This document shows, piece after piece, positions 23,630 to 36,199 of a stretch of 64,000 nucleotides of DNA. The position numbers and the translations under genes are program-made. This stretch comes from Chlorops oryzae (taxonomy: Eukaryota > Arthropoda > Insecta > Diptera > Chloropidae). The notes beneath the pieces were generated by a model. It did no database searches. It saw only the letters and a program-made list of their open reading frames with translations, and was not told the origin of the DNA. The stretch covers positions 28,301,345-28,365,344 of the forward strand of contig CM035808.1 of NCBI GenBank assembly GCA_020466095.1. The letters are read 5' to 3'. How positions within the stretch are numbered: position 1 is the first letter of the stretch; the number at the start of each line of letters is the position of its first letter.

Positions 23630-25904
23630 AAACAAGTAAAGAAGTTTTCATCGGCTTAGCCGATTGCACACATACCTTTTCCTCTGGTTAAAATATGTTA
23701 AAACATTACCCTAACCAAAATTCCTGCCGTTTTCGTTGTTCTAGCTTGGATATCTAGTTATTACTTATCTGTACTTCAATTAAGCTTCTCAAACTCGAAA
23801 TTATTATTAAGTACAAAATTTTCGCGAATCGTGGTCATGATCAAATTTTAACCGTAAGAGGGCATTATATCTAGCTAAACGATTTCGTAAAACTTTCTAC
23901 GAAAATGCGAAAATGAAATTGAAGTAACCAACAAAGGAGAAGACCTTAGACCTTTAAAAAATAGGATTATTAATAAATATCAATAAAAAAAATCATATAC
24001 AACTCAACGACGTGAAAGAAAATGTTTATTAAAGTACCTTACCTTATCAACATGCTGCTAACGATGCATTTCGGCATTCTCAAAACGAACGACTTCTCTA
24101 TTCTCTATATCGCGAGTAAAACAGCTGAGAATGGCGAGAGAGCGAATCATTTCAGCGCATACAAATAATTTCACTTGCCTGACACACTTAACTCACCGAA
24201 CGCACACTTAAAACACTCCGCGATCCACGACTTACGAAAAGCGACCGAACAGCAGCGCGCACCGAAAAAGACTGAGCGCTTGAGCTTGGCTTGAATGGCT
24301 GAAAGGCTATGAAATGTTCGATCAGAGACGAGCCAATCGCATGTTTGATGTTAGCGTTTGTGTTCGTCTTAATGTTAATAATATTTTTAGTTTTTTGTGA
24401 TGTTGGAAAGTTAAATTAATTTATAAATATTAATTAATGAAAGTATTGAGTTACTGCATTTCAGTATTTTAAAGGAACACATTTCCTAACAGCGAAACAG
24501 CTGAGAATTGCGAGAAAGCGAAGCACTTAAGCGCATACAAATAATTTCACTTGCCCGACACACTTAACTCACCGAACGCACACTTAAAACGCTCCGTGAT
24601 CCGCGACTTACGAAAAGCGACCGAACAGCAGTGCGCACCGAAAAAGACTGAGCGCTTGAGCTTGGCTTGAATGGCTGAAAGGCTATGAAATGTTCGATCA
24701 GAGACGAGCCAACCGCATGTTTGATGTTAGCGTTTGTGTTCGTCTTAATGTTAATAATATTTTTAGTTTTTTGTGATGTTGGAAAGTTAAATTAATTTAT
24801 AAATATTAATTAATGAAAGTATTGAGTTACTGCATTTCAGTATTTTAAAGGAACACATTTCCTAACAGCGAAACAGCTGAGAATTGCGAGAAAGCGAAGC
24901 ACTTAAGCGCATACAAATAATTTCACTTGCCCGACACACTTAACTCACCGAACGCACACTTAAAACGCTCCGCGATCCACGACTTACGAAAAGCGACCGA
25001 ACAGCAGCGCGCACCGAAAAAGACTGAGCGCTTGAGCTTGGCTTGAATGGCTGAAAGGCTATGAAATGTTCGATCAGAGACGAGCCAATCGCATGTTTGA
25101 TGTTAGCGTTTGTGTTCGTCTTAATGTTAATAATATTTTTAGTTTTTTGTGATGTTGGAAAGTTAAATTAATTTATAAATATTAATTAATGAAAGTATTG
25201 AGTTACTGCATTTCAGTATTTTAAAGGAACACATTTCCTAACAGCGAAACAGCTGAGAATTGCGAGAAAGCGAAGCACTTAAGCGCATACAAATAATTTC
25301 ACTTGCCCGACACACTTAACTCACGCGAACGCACACTTAAAACGCTCCGTGATCCAGCGACTTACGAAAAGCGACCGAACAGCAGCGCGCACCGAAAAAG
25401 ACTGAGTAAGAGGGCTGCGAAGTACTCAATTCAAAATTAAAGTTCTGTTAAATTCGCAAATTGTCGTTATGGTCAAAATTTACCCGTAAGTGAGGACTAT
25501 GTTTGGTGGACTAAATACACAACCAGAAGTAGTAAAAAAACATCCGTTTTATATACAAATACGAGAATAACAGATAACATTTTTTTAATGTGTAGGATGG
25601 TGACCGTATTTATAGCGATGTCTCAATTTTTTTTCAGCCAAAGCTTAAGTCTATATTGTAGCTATTCCCACTCCAAATTTCAATAGTCTAGAATGTATAG
25701 TGAAAAAGCTATCCGCGAAAAACGTAAAAAATCGTGATTTTTGAAACTTCTGAACCACTTCCCACAACCCTAGATAGGACTACGAAAAAATTTTATGCAG
25801 TTTTTCGGACATCGGAAAAGGTATAATTAATCATTTAAAGACATCCCTAAGTAGTTGGGCTGACTGTTAGTCTAAAAAAAAGTCGAATGCATATCCCAGA
25901 TTTT
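23630..25904 (-). mobile_element. Probable Helentron of a second subfamily carrying a 376-bp array
   Basis: The left boundary (minus-strand 3' end) is an AAACAAGTAAAG tail and a hairpin TCGGCTTAGCCGA at 23651-23663, the same layout as the 3' ends of copies A-C and E but with different hairpin sequence. Bases 23820-23880 (a TCGCGAATCGTGGTCATG-like block with ACCGTAAG) recur in diverged form at 25450-25500, on the far side of the tandem array. The right boundary is inferred: no private 5' palindrome is visible, and the unit seems to run up to copy B's palindrome at 25905. Confidence 0.5.
24121..25406 (+). repeat. 376-bp tandem repeat, 3.4 copies
   Basis: Copies begin at 24121, 24497, 24873 and 25249, each with ACAGCTGAGAAT, so the period is 376 bp exactly three times. 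The last copy stops after AAAAAGACTGAG. Copies 2-4 are nearly identical, with scattered single changes such as CAGCGCGC/CAGTGCGC. Copy 1 is more diverged at its start, the usual edge pattern. The unit has a relatively GC-rich first half and an AT-rich palindromic second half around ATAAATATTAATTAAT. It lacks long frames. It lies inside a probable Helentron. Confidence 0.95.
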
Positions 25905-26448
25905 TATACCCAACACACTGTGTCGAGGGTATAGTGCGTTTGTGTGTTTGTATCTAACACCCAGGACCAAATGAGAGAGACCATATAATATATATATAGA
26001 AATAATCAGCGTCAACAGGAGATTCGATTTAGACATATGTCTGTCCGTTTGTCTGTATAAAGTTTTTTTTATCGAAAGACGAAGCTGTGTATGCGGTATG
26101 CGTGCTTACGGAGAGATGAGTACCTCTAGTACTAGGGTCTATCACAAAAATTCCAAAACTGCCCCAAAATCGGACTTTTTCAAAATATTTCAATGAAATT
26201 AAGAATTTGAGCGTGTTTCTCTGATTAGAATTCAAAAAATTTGGAAAGGCGGACGTGGCAAAGGGGCGGTTTTGAAATGGAACAAAATTCGGTACATGTG
26301 GCCCCTTATGGCCTTCAAAATCTCTAGAATATTCTGTCTCAATGGTCCTTTTTTTTGGCGAGTGTTTTAAAAATTATTTAAAAATATGTGTCTGTGTCGG
26401 GTATTTTATTGTCAGGCTCGCCTGACTATAACACCCTTACTTGTTTTT
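25905..26448 (+). mobile_element. Helentron (DINE-1/INE-1-like), copy B
   Basis: It begins with the palindrome TATACCC … CACACTGTGT … GGGTATA (25905-25934), continues with sequence inverse to copies A and C, including the CTAGTACTAGGGTCT block at 26128-26143, and ends with the hairpin GTCAGGCTCGCCTGAC (26411-26426) and the tail CCCTTACTTGTTTTT. At 544 bp it is shorter than copy A. No coding capacity. Confidence 0.87.
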
Positions 26449-29400
26449 GATTGAATAAGAGTCCTTTTTCTGAATATTAATTGACATTTTGTATCGTCAA
26501 AGCAATCGCCAACAGATTCCAATGTCACAAGTCCGCCGTTTGGTCCTGCGAGTTTTTCATGATTGCCACGGACATATTTCCAGAAATCAGGACATTCAAT
26601 GCATAAATGAAATGGTAATCACGAACATTTTTAAAATGTCAAGTTAGATGCTTCCACTTTTATCCTCCAAAAAAAACTAATTTTTTCAAAGCTTGTTAAA
26701 GAATTCCTTTTCTAGCACAGATAAAAAAGGACTCGAGAATTTCTTCAAAAAGAGAGAAAAAAAAAAGCTGCAATATAAACGATGACGATAATTTGAAGGA
26801 AGAAATTTTCGCTTTGCTTAAGACCCGCCTATTTCGGAGATTGTGAGAACTTTCCTCTGCTTAATGCTCGCACAAAATTCCCGCTGTGCGAAAAGCTTTT
26901 TATTTTCATTGCGTTTTTCTTTGCTCGGGAAAATCATTTCTTTGGTCATTTTGTCGTCTCTACTGCATTGAAATCGTTTGCCATTTTGGTTTTTTATTTT
27001 TTGCTTTTTTATTGCGAAATCTTCTTTTGCACAATTTTATTCTGCCATACTGTGACTATTCGTGCAATCAGCTTTTCCCGAGTCCTGCTGAGTTAATCAG
27101 CATAAAATCTAATTATACGCTAAAAGCTTGTAGGGCGTTGGAAGCGCGTAAAATTGTCAAAGCATACCCGCAGAAAAAATGGTGGCGTGTAATGAAAACA
27201 TTTTTTAAGAACAATAAACATAAGATAATGTCCTTTAGAATTTTCCTTGCAACTCATTTTCTTCAGTCACATGGTATGATGCAATCACACTCGCATTCAC
27301 ACTCTCGCTGGCGAATACAGTACCGTACCTACAGTAGTGGAGTGGAGTAAAGTTGAGGTAATGCAGAGAAATACTAGGGATTTTTTTTTCTTTTATTATT
27401 ATTTATTGAAATTTTTTAACAATTAATTAAGTTTTGCATGTGAAGTGCGAAATGCAATTAGTTCATAACAGCTAATTTAGAATGAAGGCACCGCTGGAAT
27501 GATTTTATATGCATCAGAATGTGCAATAAATATTCAGTTCAACAGCACATTGCGTCGTTTAATTGAATGAAATTAATTTGATATACTGCAAAGAAGGAAG
27601 GAAGAGAGTGATCGGCAGGAAGTGGAAGAAAAAGAGGAGTTCTGTTTTTAAATAAATTATAATTACACATTTTTATGAGCGCAAATTGCAGTTGTTAATT
27701 TATTGAAATGAAAGGAAACTTTTTGCAATACTTTATTATTTTTTTTTTTAATATATATTTTTTGCGCCCCATGGATAAAGTGATATGCATTAAGAAGCAA
27801 ATTAATTACTGCTCCAATTGAGCATGGTAACGGGCGCTCGAAGTGTAGAAACTAAAGTAAATTCGTTATGGAGCAGATGGTGTTTAAAAAGGAAGACGGA
27901 AAGGGAGAGAAAGATTCAAGTTTGACGGGAATTCAAATTCAAATTAAATTTTCTAAGTATTTATTTGAAAACAATTGACCGAATTCACCAAAATAATTAA
28001 TTTAATTTAAATAAAATTATAACTTTTTACGTTCACTATTTCGATTAAACTGTTGTGTACTGAATCAAACAAGAATGAAAAAACGATTTACCTACAATAT
28101 AGAATCAAAATTAGGACTCATAGTTTTCAACCTTGTATAAACTTTTCGAAGGTATAAACTTTCAAAAAATAGTCTTCCCGGGGGATTTATTCCAGGCGAA
28201 AGTATTTTATTTGAAAAATTTTTTAAAATTCAAATATAGCAAAGGTGCGTTGCTTCCAACTTAAACGCATTTATCTCGAAAGCACTTTTTTGAATCTGGC
28301 TGCCACGATTTCTCCAGTTCAACTGGACCGATTTTAATTAATCAAAGTGCATTCGACGCAAAATTGTCATAAAAAAAAAAAAAAAAGATTGCAAAATTTT
28401 TATCAAGGTGCACCTGCAAATGAAACCTATAATAATTATAAGAGAGGATAAAAAAGTCTCGCAAAATGTCGAGCTTAGGCGCCTAAAAAGTTCTGGAAAA
28501 TTGTGAAAATAGTACTAAAAATAGGTTTTTACATGCAAAAAAGTCTCTGAAAAAGTCTCGTCAAAATAACAAAATAGTTCAAAAAAAGAATGTTTTCAAA
28601 ACCAATATTATTATTTTTAACGATTCCAAAGCACAATACAATTATGTTTCAAATTTTCGAACAAAAAAATGCAAGCCTCAGAAATACTGTTATGATTTGA
28701 ATGAGAAACAGCCGTGTGCACGGTTGCCACAGTTGGTGTTTTGGTGCCAAAACTGGCTCTTTATTTTTCACTTGAATTTGTGGCGCTTTTTTATTGTATT
28801 TGGCTCTTCTTTGGCTTTCTTACGCCAAGAGTAAAATTACTCAATAACCGAATGTTAGCAAAAAATATCAATCGTCAAAAGAACGATCGATTGATGCGTT
28901 CTTTTCTTCGTCTTTTCTTTGCTCAATTTTCTTTTGTCATCATTATGAAAATTCCAAGCAGTGTTGATTTTAGGCTCGTTAGACTTAAATTTGCAAAAAA
29001 AAAAAGTCCCGATGGCCAAAAAATATCCAAATAGGTAAAATGCCTAGGCTCTAGGTAAATAGGCATTTGTTTCCACTCTGATCATTATAATCCCGTTTTT
29101 CTATTTCATTTCGGGCAACTGGGAGACGAAATCGTGGCCGCCAGCACTAATCCGTTTTTTGGGGGGCTCTGAACTTTGACGGCCGAGAACTTTTTGAACC
29201 GCCCTCACATAGAGAAAGTGTTTAATTTTCATCAATTCTGAGCACAAAAAAAAAATTTTTTTAAACCTCTTTTCATGTTCTGTCAGGAATTTTTTTAAAT
29301 GGTCCAAAAACAGCCTCGCGAAGGAGACAATCCCCCTAAAGTACCTCAGGAGTTTAATTGAAAATTGTTTTTGTGCGTTCCGTCTAATATTTATTTTTAA

Positions 29401-31777
29401 CAAAAATTTTAATTTCAATTCTAATATTTTCAAGCATTTCCTCATTCTGAAGCTGTCAAAATCACACTTTTGGCGAAAACCAAAAAGGATCACAAATTTT
29501 TCAATATTTGTTTTATTTAAAATAGAAAAAATTTAAAAATATTCATTAGACAGTTTGTTGAATTCGGCTGTAAGTCAAATAAAATAGAAGAAAAAAAAGG
29601 AAGCAGAGACACTAATTAATGTAAATTCTCCAATGAAACAAAAATGTTCTTCCGAAACTTCATCGACAACGACAACGACATCGCATGTCTTGTCAAACCA
29701 TTTTCGTAAGCCTCTATTCATGAGCATTGAATTTCAAACTTTTCCCTTCGATATATTTTGAAAACAAACTACATGCACATATAAACATATATATATATAT
29801 AAAGATACAAGATAGTGTCATGACAACACAAATCAACAACTTAATCCTTCTGAATGTGCAAAAGCAGCTTTAGAAGAATTACCATAATTTTTCTCTCTCA
29901 CATGCATCTATGTACGAGTACGAGTATATGCGAGCTAAATATATAGGTATGTTGGTATGTACATATGTAGGTCTCTCTTAAAACGTATATGTTATTGTAA
30001 ATAATTAAAGTTTCGAATTTAGATAGCAAAAAATTGGACAGAGACGACGACGACACCCTCGATTACGCTAAACTCTTATCAGCAAACATACACACAGATA
30101 CTTTTAGTCTTAATATTCTGAAGCTTTTCCTTTCTTTTTTTCTAAAGCGTTGCTGTATAAAAAGTCTTATGAGCATGAAGGAATAAAATTTTACAAAATT
30201 ATCACACTTGGGTTGTCGGAAGAATATTGTACTTTACCTTGGGGATTAATGGCAGCGAAAACATTTCATTATCTTTGCATAATTTACGCTAAAATACACA
30301 AAAACCCTTCGCAGCGCAGTGCGTTAACGCGGGCAGAGCAGGCGCAACTCAGATTCTTGTAGAATTATATAAAATTATGCTCTTTTATTCATGTTGCATG
30401 CAACATTAACGCTCACATGAAAGAACGCAAAAAAAGAACAACAATTGCGGAACGCACCGACTGATAAGTATAAAAGAAATTAATGAGTTTTACATTAAAA
30501 TTAAGTGCTTAATTGCAATACTGAATTATGCAGAAGCAAAGATAGCTCTTAAAGCATAACTCAAGATAAACGTACGTACGTGCTTATGTGCGTATGCACG
30601 ACAAAAAAAAAAACATATAAAAAAAGGACAATGATACCATCGATCGCAAAATTAGGCGGAAATACTCGCGGGCTGAATGCTATAAGCGCAACACACGAAG
30701 CCATTCCATTGAGATGGAAATTTTGATGTGAGAAAAAAAAATGAACAAAAAATGAACGCGAATTTCTGATTGCTGACATTTCATGCAAAATTGATTTTAA
30801 GGGTTATTGCTTTCGAAGATAATAAGAGGAAATTCGGTTATTGTTGGTTTGTTTTTTTGCTGTTGTGAGTGAATGCGAAGGCCGTGGGCATAAATATGTT
30901 ACCCTTGATTTTATGAGGTGTGAAATTGTTGGTTGATTTCTTCATAAAGAAGAGGTTCAGAAGCCCAAAGGAGCTTATTTTGCACAAGAAAATTCTTGTG
31001 AAATTTCTTGGCGAATTTTTTCATCAACCAAGTATTTAAGAAAAAAGAAAAGACTCAGCTCAGTTTTCCATTTCAATTTAATTCAAAAATTCCATTAGTA
31101 AAAAATCCTAATTAACATTTTTAACATTCCAATCTTTGTTCGGTGAATCTCTTCCACGCAACCACAAGAACAAAAAGTTCCATAAAATTTCCATTTTTAG
31201 ATTCTCTTCTTCTTCCCACGAGTACCTATGCATGCGAAGAGACTAAAAGACCTGTTAACAAGCTCTATTAACGCGATTTTCATTTTCCTCTACATCACTA
31301 CCACTGAAGGTAGAGACCAACGATTCTTGCTGACAACGATGAGGACAAGTTTTTTTTTTTTTTTTCTTTCTTTTTTTGTTTTTGTCGCTATCATTAACGT
31401 TCGCTTCATGCAATCATCATTTATACAACCGTTTCTTTTCCCCGTTGACCACATCGACGGAAATGAATTTGCGCAGACTTAACGTCGAGGGTTGCTGGTT
31501 AGCAAGGGAGCAAGGGAGCGGAAAAAAGAAAAGGCAGAAAAAGGATATGCATTACGTTGTAGAAGAGCAATGAAAATGGACAACGACAATTTGATGGGCG
31601 TATAAACAAAGAGAGACATTGTTCAACGGGTGGAGTTTTTCCTGCTCGTAGAGGACTTTGTGATTTAATTGTGGCAATTAATGCGAAAGCCTTAAGGCGG
31701 GAAATAGAAGAGATTAGTAGAAAATAATTTAGGATAATTTTTTTTGGAAACGAAAAATCCCTTTTCCTTTCTACCTA
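26449..31777. other. AT-rich non-coding stretch
   Basis: No supported gene is seen over 5.3 kb. A 154-codon frame (26886-27350) and a 130-codon frame (29101-29493, minus) have no domain I recognise. Short ATAT and GTACGAGTATATG-type tracts lie at 29790-29950, and T-runs at 27382-27392 and 31351-31376. The remainder appears unique. Confidence 0.5.
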
Positions 31778-31928
31778 TAGGGGCTGCTATCTCCAGTTCT
31801 GTCAGAAACGAAACAGAAATGAAAAACTTCATATAAAAAAACACTTCAGAAAATTTCTGATTCATTTCTGAAGCGTTTTTTTTTTACATGAAGTTTCTTA
31901 TTTCTGACAGAGCTGGAGAAAGCCCCTA
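31778..31928. mobile_element. 151-bp foldback element (hairpin)
   Basis: Bases from TAGGGGCT at 31778 pair with AGCCCCTA ending at 31928. The arms are about 65-70 bp each and almost complementary throughout, including CTCCAG(T)TCTGTCAGAAA, ACTTCAT and CTTCAGAAA with their inverses. The loop is only about a dozen bases (ATTTCTGATTCA region). No target duplication could be found. The structure fits a miniature foldback element; transcribed on either strand it would give a long hairpin RNA. Confidence 0.75.
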
Positions 31929-34900
31929 AAGGGAGAAATGTATAAAACATTTTTTTTGAGAATTTAATGAAACAATTTTGCAAAATGAAAAATGTCATTG
32001 ATATGCGAGGGTTGATTGACAAGCACGGTCAAAATGAAATAGAAAATTATTATTCAGCAATATTCGAAAATATTTAATTTCCCTTGGAATTTTTTCCCTA
32101 CAAAATTTTTCTCCACAAATTAAGGAAGTGTTCTAAGCAGACCTGGGCAGTCCAATTACAAAATGTTTTCCATTACAATTACTTGTAATAGATTTTTCCA
32201 TTAGAACTTCTAAGCATCAATCAAGAAAAGAACGTGCTGATATCTGCTTAAAAATGTTCGAAATTCTTGCTGCCTTAAAATTTTTCTTCCCAATGTGGTT
32301 CGAAAGGCAGAAGTCTTTTCAAAGCCACACGGAAAAACTCCTCGAAAGTATTAAGAATCGGGCTGATATATTTTATAAAGATTTTTACTCCGTTAACCTC
32401 ATATTTCAGGGCGTGTTCTCCGATTCAAAATATTCTCAGCTTTACAAAATCGAAAAGTTGGATTCAAAGTATCCAAACCCTGCATATGCACACACGATAG
32501 CTTTAAAGGGTATTAGCAATTACACTTGGATCCTCTTCCATTTGCTTTGCAAAACTGTCATTAAGTTCGCTACTAATTTATGGAAAATTCGAAAGCTTGT
32601 CAAGTGAGCGGTGGCAAAGCAGAAGCAAAGTTTTCTAAAACTATCATTGGAAAACGCTCCAATCTCAATGTTCCCCATTCAACCATACAGCGCAAGTTTC
32701 CATTTCTTCGAATTGGGGTTCAAATGGAAAACCATGTAAGAAAATTTGAGCTTGAATTGGAGAAAGTTTCATTGGAGCCAACATCGAGATGCACCTTCGG
32801 CAATATGCAATGAAAAAAGAAAAAAGAAATAAAAACAATGAAAACAGATTAAATCCGATCCAACAAAAGAAACAAAGCATCCCAATTTTCATTTTCATTT
32901 TCATTTTCGTATTCCTTTTCGTTCTCGTATTCCTTTTCGCCTTGCGCGCCGGAAATCGTGCGACCACGGAAAATTTTCTTATGGTTACAAGAAAACACAT
33001 TAATCTTACGCTTGATCAATGCTCCAAAGTTACGCTATGCTCTGTCAAATTGCGATAAGTGTTGCCAGCACATGCAAACCGCTCACGATGGGCCACCGTT
33101 GCCCGGATTTTTGTTATTTCCCAACTTTTCCGTGCATGCATTACAGTCACTTGATGTGCATTCATTGCCTGGACGCAGCCAGTTTTATTTGTTAGCGCTT
33201 ATCGGCTGCCATTTTCAGCGTACTTTGACAGTTTGAGGATGAATGTTCTACGAAAATATCGCAATGAGTAGGGAAAAGTTACTCGAGAGTATCTCATGGT
33301 GGATTTTTCTTTGTTTTTTGCTTGTTTGCTTTTGTTTTAGCTTGTCACATGCGACTTTTCTCGAAAACTTTTCGATTCCTTCTCAGTTTTTAAAACCGTA
33401 AATTTTTTCCCCTTTGAAATTCTTAAGCGCTTAAATGACTTTTATTTAAAAAAAATTCGGTTAAATAAAAATGTAACCAATTTCGTGCAATTTGTCGCAA
33501 TGACAAGAATCGCAAATCGCGGATGCCTCTAGCAGCAATTCTGAGGTTCAAGTTTCTTAAGTCAAGCTTTTAATTAGCCAAGTTTTCATAATGCGACATC
33601 GAAACTCGTTATCAATTAAGTCGTTCGAGATTTTTGCTGCCTTCGCCAATGTGCTGGCCTTAGAGCTGTTCCCAACAAGCTGAGGCATTCATTGAAATGT
33701 GTACAATTTATTGTTGCTGAAGTTTTCGTTGTCAAGCAAATATCCCGAAGTGCTCTGTGGGCTTTCAATTAAATCATAATTAACAGTACATAATACCTAC
33801 TTGAAAGAAGGCACTTTAATCATCTTCGTCCGCACGCTGGTAATTTGTCCCCCGCCAGCGAACGGGAACGAGGGAACGACCGTGTACGAACTCAAAGCAA
33901 AACTCCTGCCTTATCTGGGCACCAAAGTTTTGCTTTAATTCTCTTTTCACGAGATGCTACCGCGTGAACGGGGGGGGGGAGAGTATCAAGAGCAACTTTT
34001 TCTGTTAATCAAAAATCAACGAAATTTAATTAAGACACAAAGTTGTCACCGAAAAATGCTTTCGGATCGTCTTGTTGTTGTTGGAGTTGGTGGTGTTGGA
34101 TTTCCTCCTCGAAAATGGGGACTTTACTTTCTCCCAGTTTCTTGGTATAATTTCTTTTGAGAAAGTATTTCGATGTGACGCTAAATACAGGACATTGACG
34201 AAATACCAACAACATAAGTCCCAAGTTAGTTACCCCGAGTCCGGAAATATTGAAAGTGTTTAGATTGTTGAGGCTTAAAAAGTTTTCTGATGGGTTTTAA
34301 TATTAGTTTTTTCTAGAAGGTTTTTTCTGGCAGCAAATTAGGTCCGTATAGAAAACGGAACGAAACTTTTGCCAATCGAAGCTTATTATGATGATTTCTG
34401 ATTGAGACATTGAAACTTCTTGAGTATAAGATGGTAAACGAATCGACATCGCCTTCATTCAGGACTCTTTGTAAAATAAATAATAATAATAGGAATGTTG
34501 ACTAAGAAATTCAGTATAACTCTCGTTGAACTTGGTTTTGGTAGAGGAAAGTACTAGAACTTTTTAAAGGTTACCTGATTGTGAGTTTTTTTTTAAAGAA
34601 AATTGCTGTAATTGAAAATTCTCCGCTGAATACCCAGAACGCAACTCATCGTTCGCAAGTTTTTGTGTTCTATACCGCAAAATGGAAAAAATTTAGTTAA
34701 TACCGTGTTTAAGTTTGCTTCTATCTTTTATAGTTTTTGAATATGATACATTGAATTTGTGCTATAAAACAGTTTAGTGACAAGCTTCGTATCCATTGTG
34801 TTCTGTATGAAAAAAATCGTGCAAATAGAAAAAAAACGGAAGAAAAATACGAAAAAAGATATTTGGTACCACCGAGCAATTTTAAGAATTAGTACCCGAC

Positions 34901-34929
34901 GTATGAGCAATGTTCCTTCAGACAAAATA
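31929..34929. other. AT-rich non-coding stretch
   Basis: No supported gene is seen. A hexameric ATTTTC run lies at 32885-32912, a G9 run at 33970-33978, and the 33060-33240 block is less AT-rich than its surroundings. Reading frames of 60-117 codons here match no family I know. Confidence 0.5.
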
Positions 34930-34935
34930 AAGTCC

Positions 34936-35140
34936 CAATTGTAAAAACAAGCATTCATGCCAGTAGAATCCATGATTCCTGCGTTCATGATCATGCATGT
35001 TTCACGACTCCTTGAAAACACATGAAACATTTTTTCTCCAGTTGTAAAACAAGAACGCATGCTCGTAGTATTCATGATTGATGCGTTTATGATCCTGTTT
35101 GATTCATGAATTCTTGAAAACGTTGAATTTTTTAAATACA
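34936..35140 (-). repeat. 102-bp tandem duplication in one open frame
   Basis: Two diverged copies lie 102 bp apart: CCTTGAAAACA at 35010 matches TCTTGAAAACG at 35112, and CATGCCAGTAG at 34956 matches CATGCTCGTAG at 35058. Because 102 bp is 34 codons, both copies read in the same minus-strand frame (within 34728-35192) and give related peptides, for example IMNTTSMRSCF versus IMDSTGMNACF. No protein family is recognised. Confidence 0.6.
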
Positions 35141-35244
35141 TCGCAAATCCACCCAAAATAATATGTATGTTATAAAGATACCATACATACAAACGAAGCC
35201 TCTACAGTTAGATTTTTTCGAACGTTAATATATTAAATCTAGCA

Positions 35245-35335
35245 CCCGCGAATGAGATCTCTCGGTAGCATAATGGGAGCGTGTTGCGATTTGTAACCTG
35301 GAGGGCTCGAGTTTGATTCCCTGTCGCAGACGGAA
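35245..35335 (+). repeat. tRNA-like sequence (possible SINE head)
   Basis: A box A-like TAGCATAATGGGAG and a box B-like GAGTTTGATTCC lie about 50 bp apart, the layout of an internal RNA polymerase III promoter. The cloverleaf is not intact: acceptor and T stems do not pair well, so a functional tRNA gene is unlikely. It is more likely the 5' part of an old tRNA-derived SINE. Confidence 0.5.
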
Positions 35336-35610
35336 AAACTGGGACTTAGAAAGATGCAAAGTAAATTTTCAAATTTGTGGTATGGTTTGACTCAATTAGG
35401 GGGGCGGGGGTTAGAAAGCAAGTTGGCAGTTATAAACTGGAAGTTTCCCATCCAGTTGTCAGACACGTCATGCATACAACAAGTGCTTACAAATTTTTTT
35501 TTATTTTTTCATTTATGTTTGAATGAAAGCTAGTTATTCCTCTTAGTTTTGAAATAATTGTTTTTTAATGTTATATTATTATCTACCTAAGTATTCACAA
35601 ACAAAAAAAA
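35336..35610. other. Non-coding stretch left of Helentron C
   Basis: Possibly the body of the tRNA-like unit at 35245. A G-rich tract lies at 35400-35412. Nothing else is supported. Confidence 0.4.
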
Positions 35611-36030
35611 ACAAGTAACGGTGTTATAGTCAGGCGAGCCTGACAATAAAATACCCGACACAGACATACGTGTTCAAATAATTTTTAATATCAAGAAGTG
35701 TTTAAGGCCATTAGGGGCCCCATATACCGACTTTTGTTGAATTTCTTTATGAAAACCACCCTTTTGCCACGCCCACTTTTCCAATTTTTTTGTTTTCTAA
35801 TCGGAGGCCTTAATATACGCTCAAATTCTAAGTTTCAGTGGAATATCTCAAAAAAATCCGATTTTGGGGCAGTTTTGAGATTTTTGTGACAGACCCTAGC
35901 ACTGGAGGTACCCCTAAAAATGGTCCGATCGGGTCCATACACGAACTTGTTCTTACTCATGTGCTTGTGAGTACGCATATCAAATTTCATCAAGATAGCT
36001 CAACTCGTTCGATAAGAAAACTGTATACAA

Positions 36031-36065
<35 letters not shown>

Positions 36066-36199
36066 GACAGTCAGACGGACATGGCTTAATCGAATCTCCT
36101 GGCGACGCTGATCATTTCTATATATATTTTGTAAAGTCTATCTCAACTGGTTCTGGGTGTTACAAACAACCACACAAACGCAATATACCCTCGACACAG
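35611..36199 (-). mobile_element. Helentron (DINE-1/INE-1-like), copy C, 5' end replaced by a tandem array
   Basis: The minus-strand 3' end is at left: ACAAGTAACGGTG tail and hairpin AGTCAGGCGAGCCTGAC (35629-35645). The body matches copy A closely (GACAGACCCTAGCACTGGAG, TCCGATCGGGTCCAT, then a CAGA tetramer run at 36030-36082). The 5' palindrome starts as TATACCCTCGACACAGA at 36184 but never completes its GGGTATA arm: after ACACAGA the sequence turns into TACAGAGAGAG and runs into the 10-bp array. Confidence 0.85.
36030..36082 (+). repeat. CAGA/CGGA tetramer tract inside Helentron C
   Basis: A run of about a dozen CAGA units with CGGA and CAGT variants. The same position in copy A holds a shorter tract and copy E has a GTCCGTCT version, so a tetramer tract here is a family feature. 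Confidence 0.85.

Noticed and set aside
23820..25500. Possible LTR pair flanking the 376-bp array
   Set aside because: The two flanking blocks are only short and diverged, lack TG…CA ends and a target duplication, and no gag/pol sequence lies between. A Helentron interior explains them better.
26886..27350. 154-codon open frame on the plus strand
   Set aside because: No recognisable family, no splice or promoter context, and the composition follows the surrounding AT-rich DNA.
29101..29493. 130-codon minus-strand frame with a VRAVQKVLGR… end
   Set aside because: The last part vaguely recalls sequence at mariner-type ends (GGCGGTTCAAAAAGTTCTCGG), but no inverted partner, TA duplication or transposase motif was found nearby.
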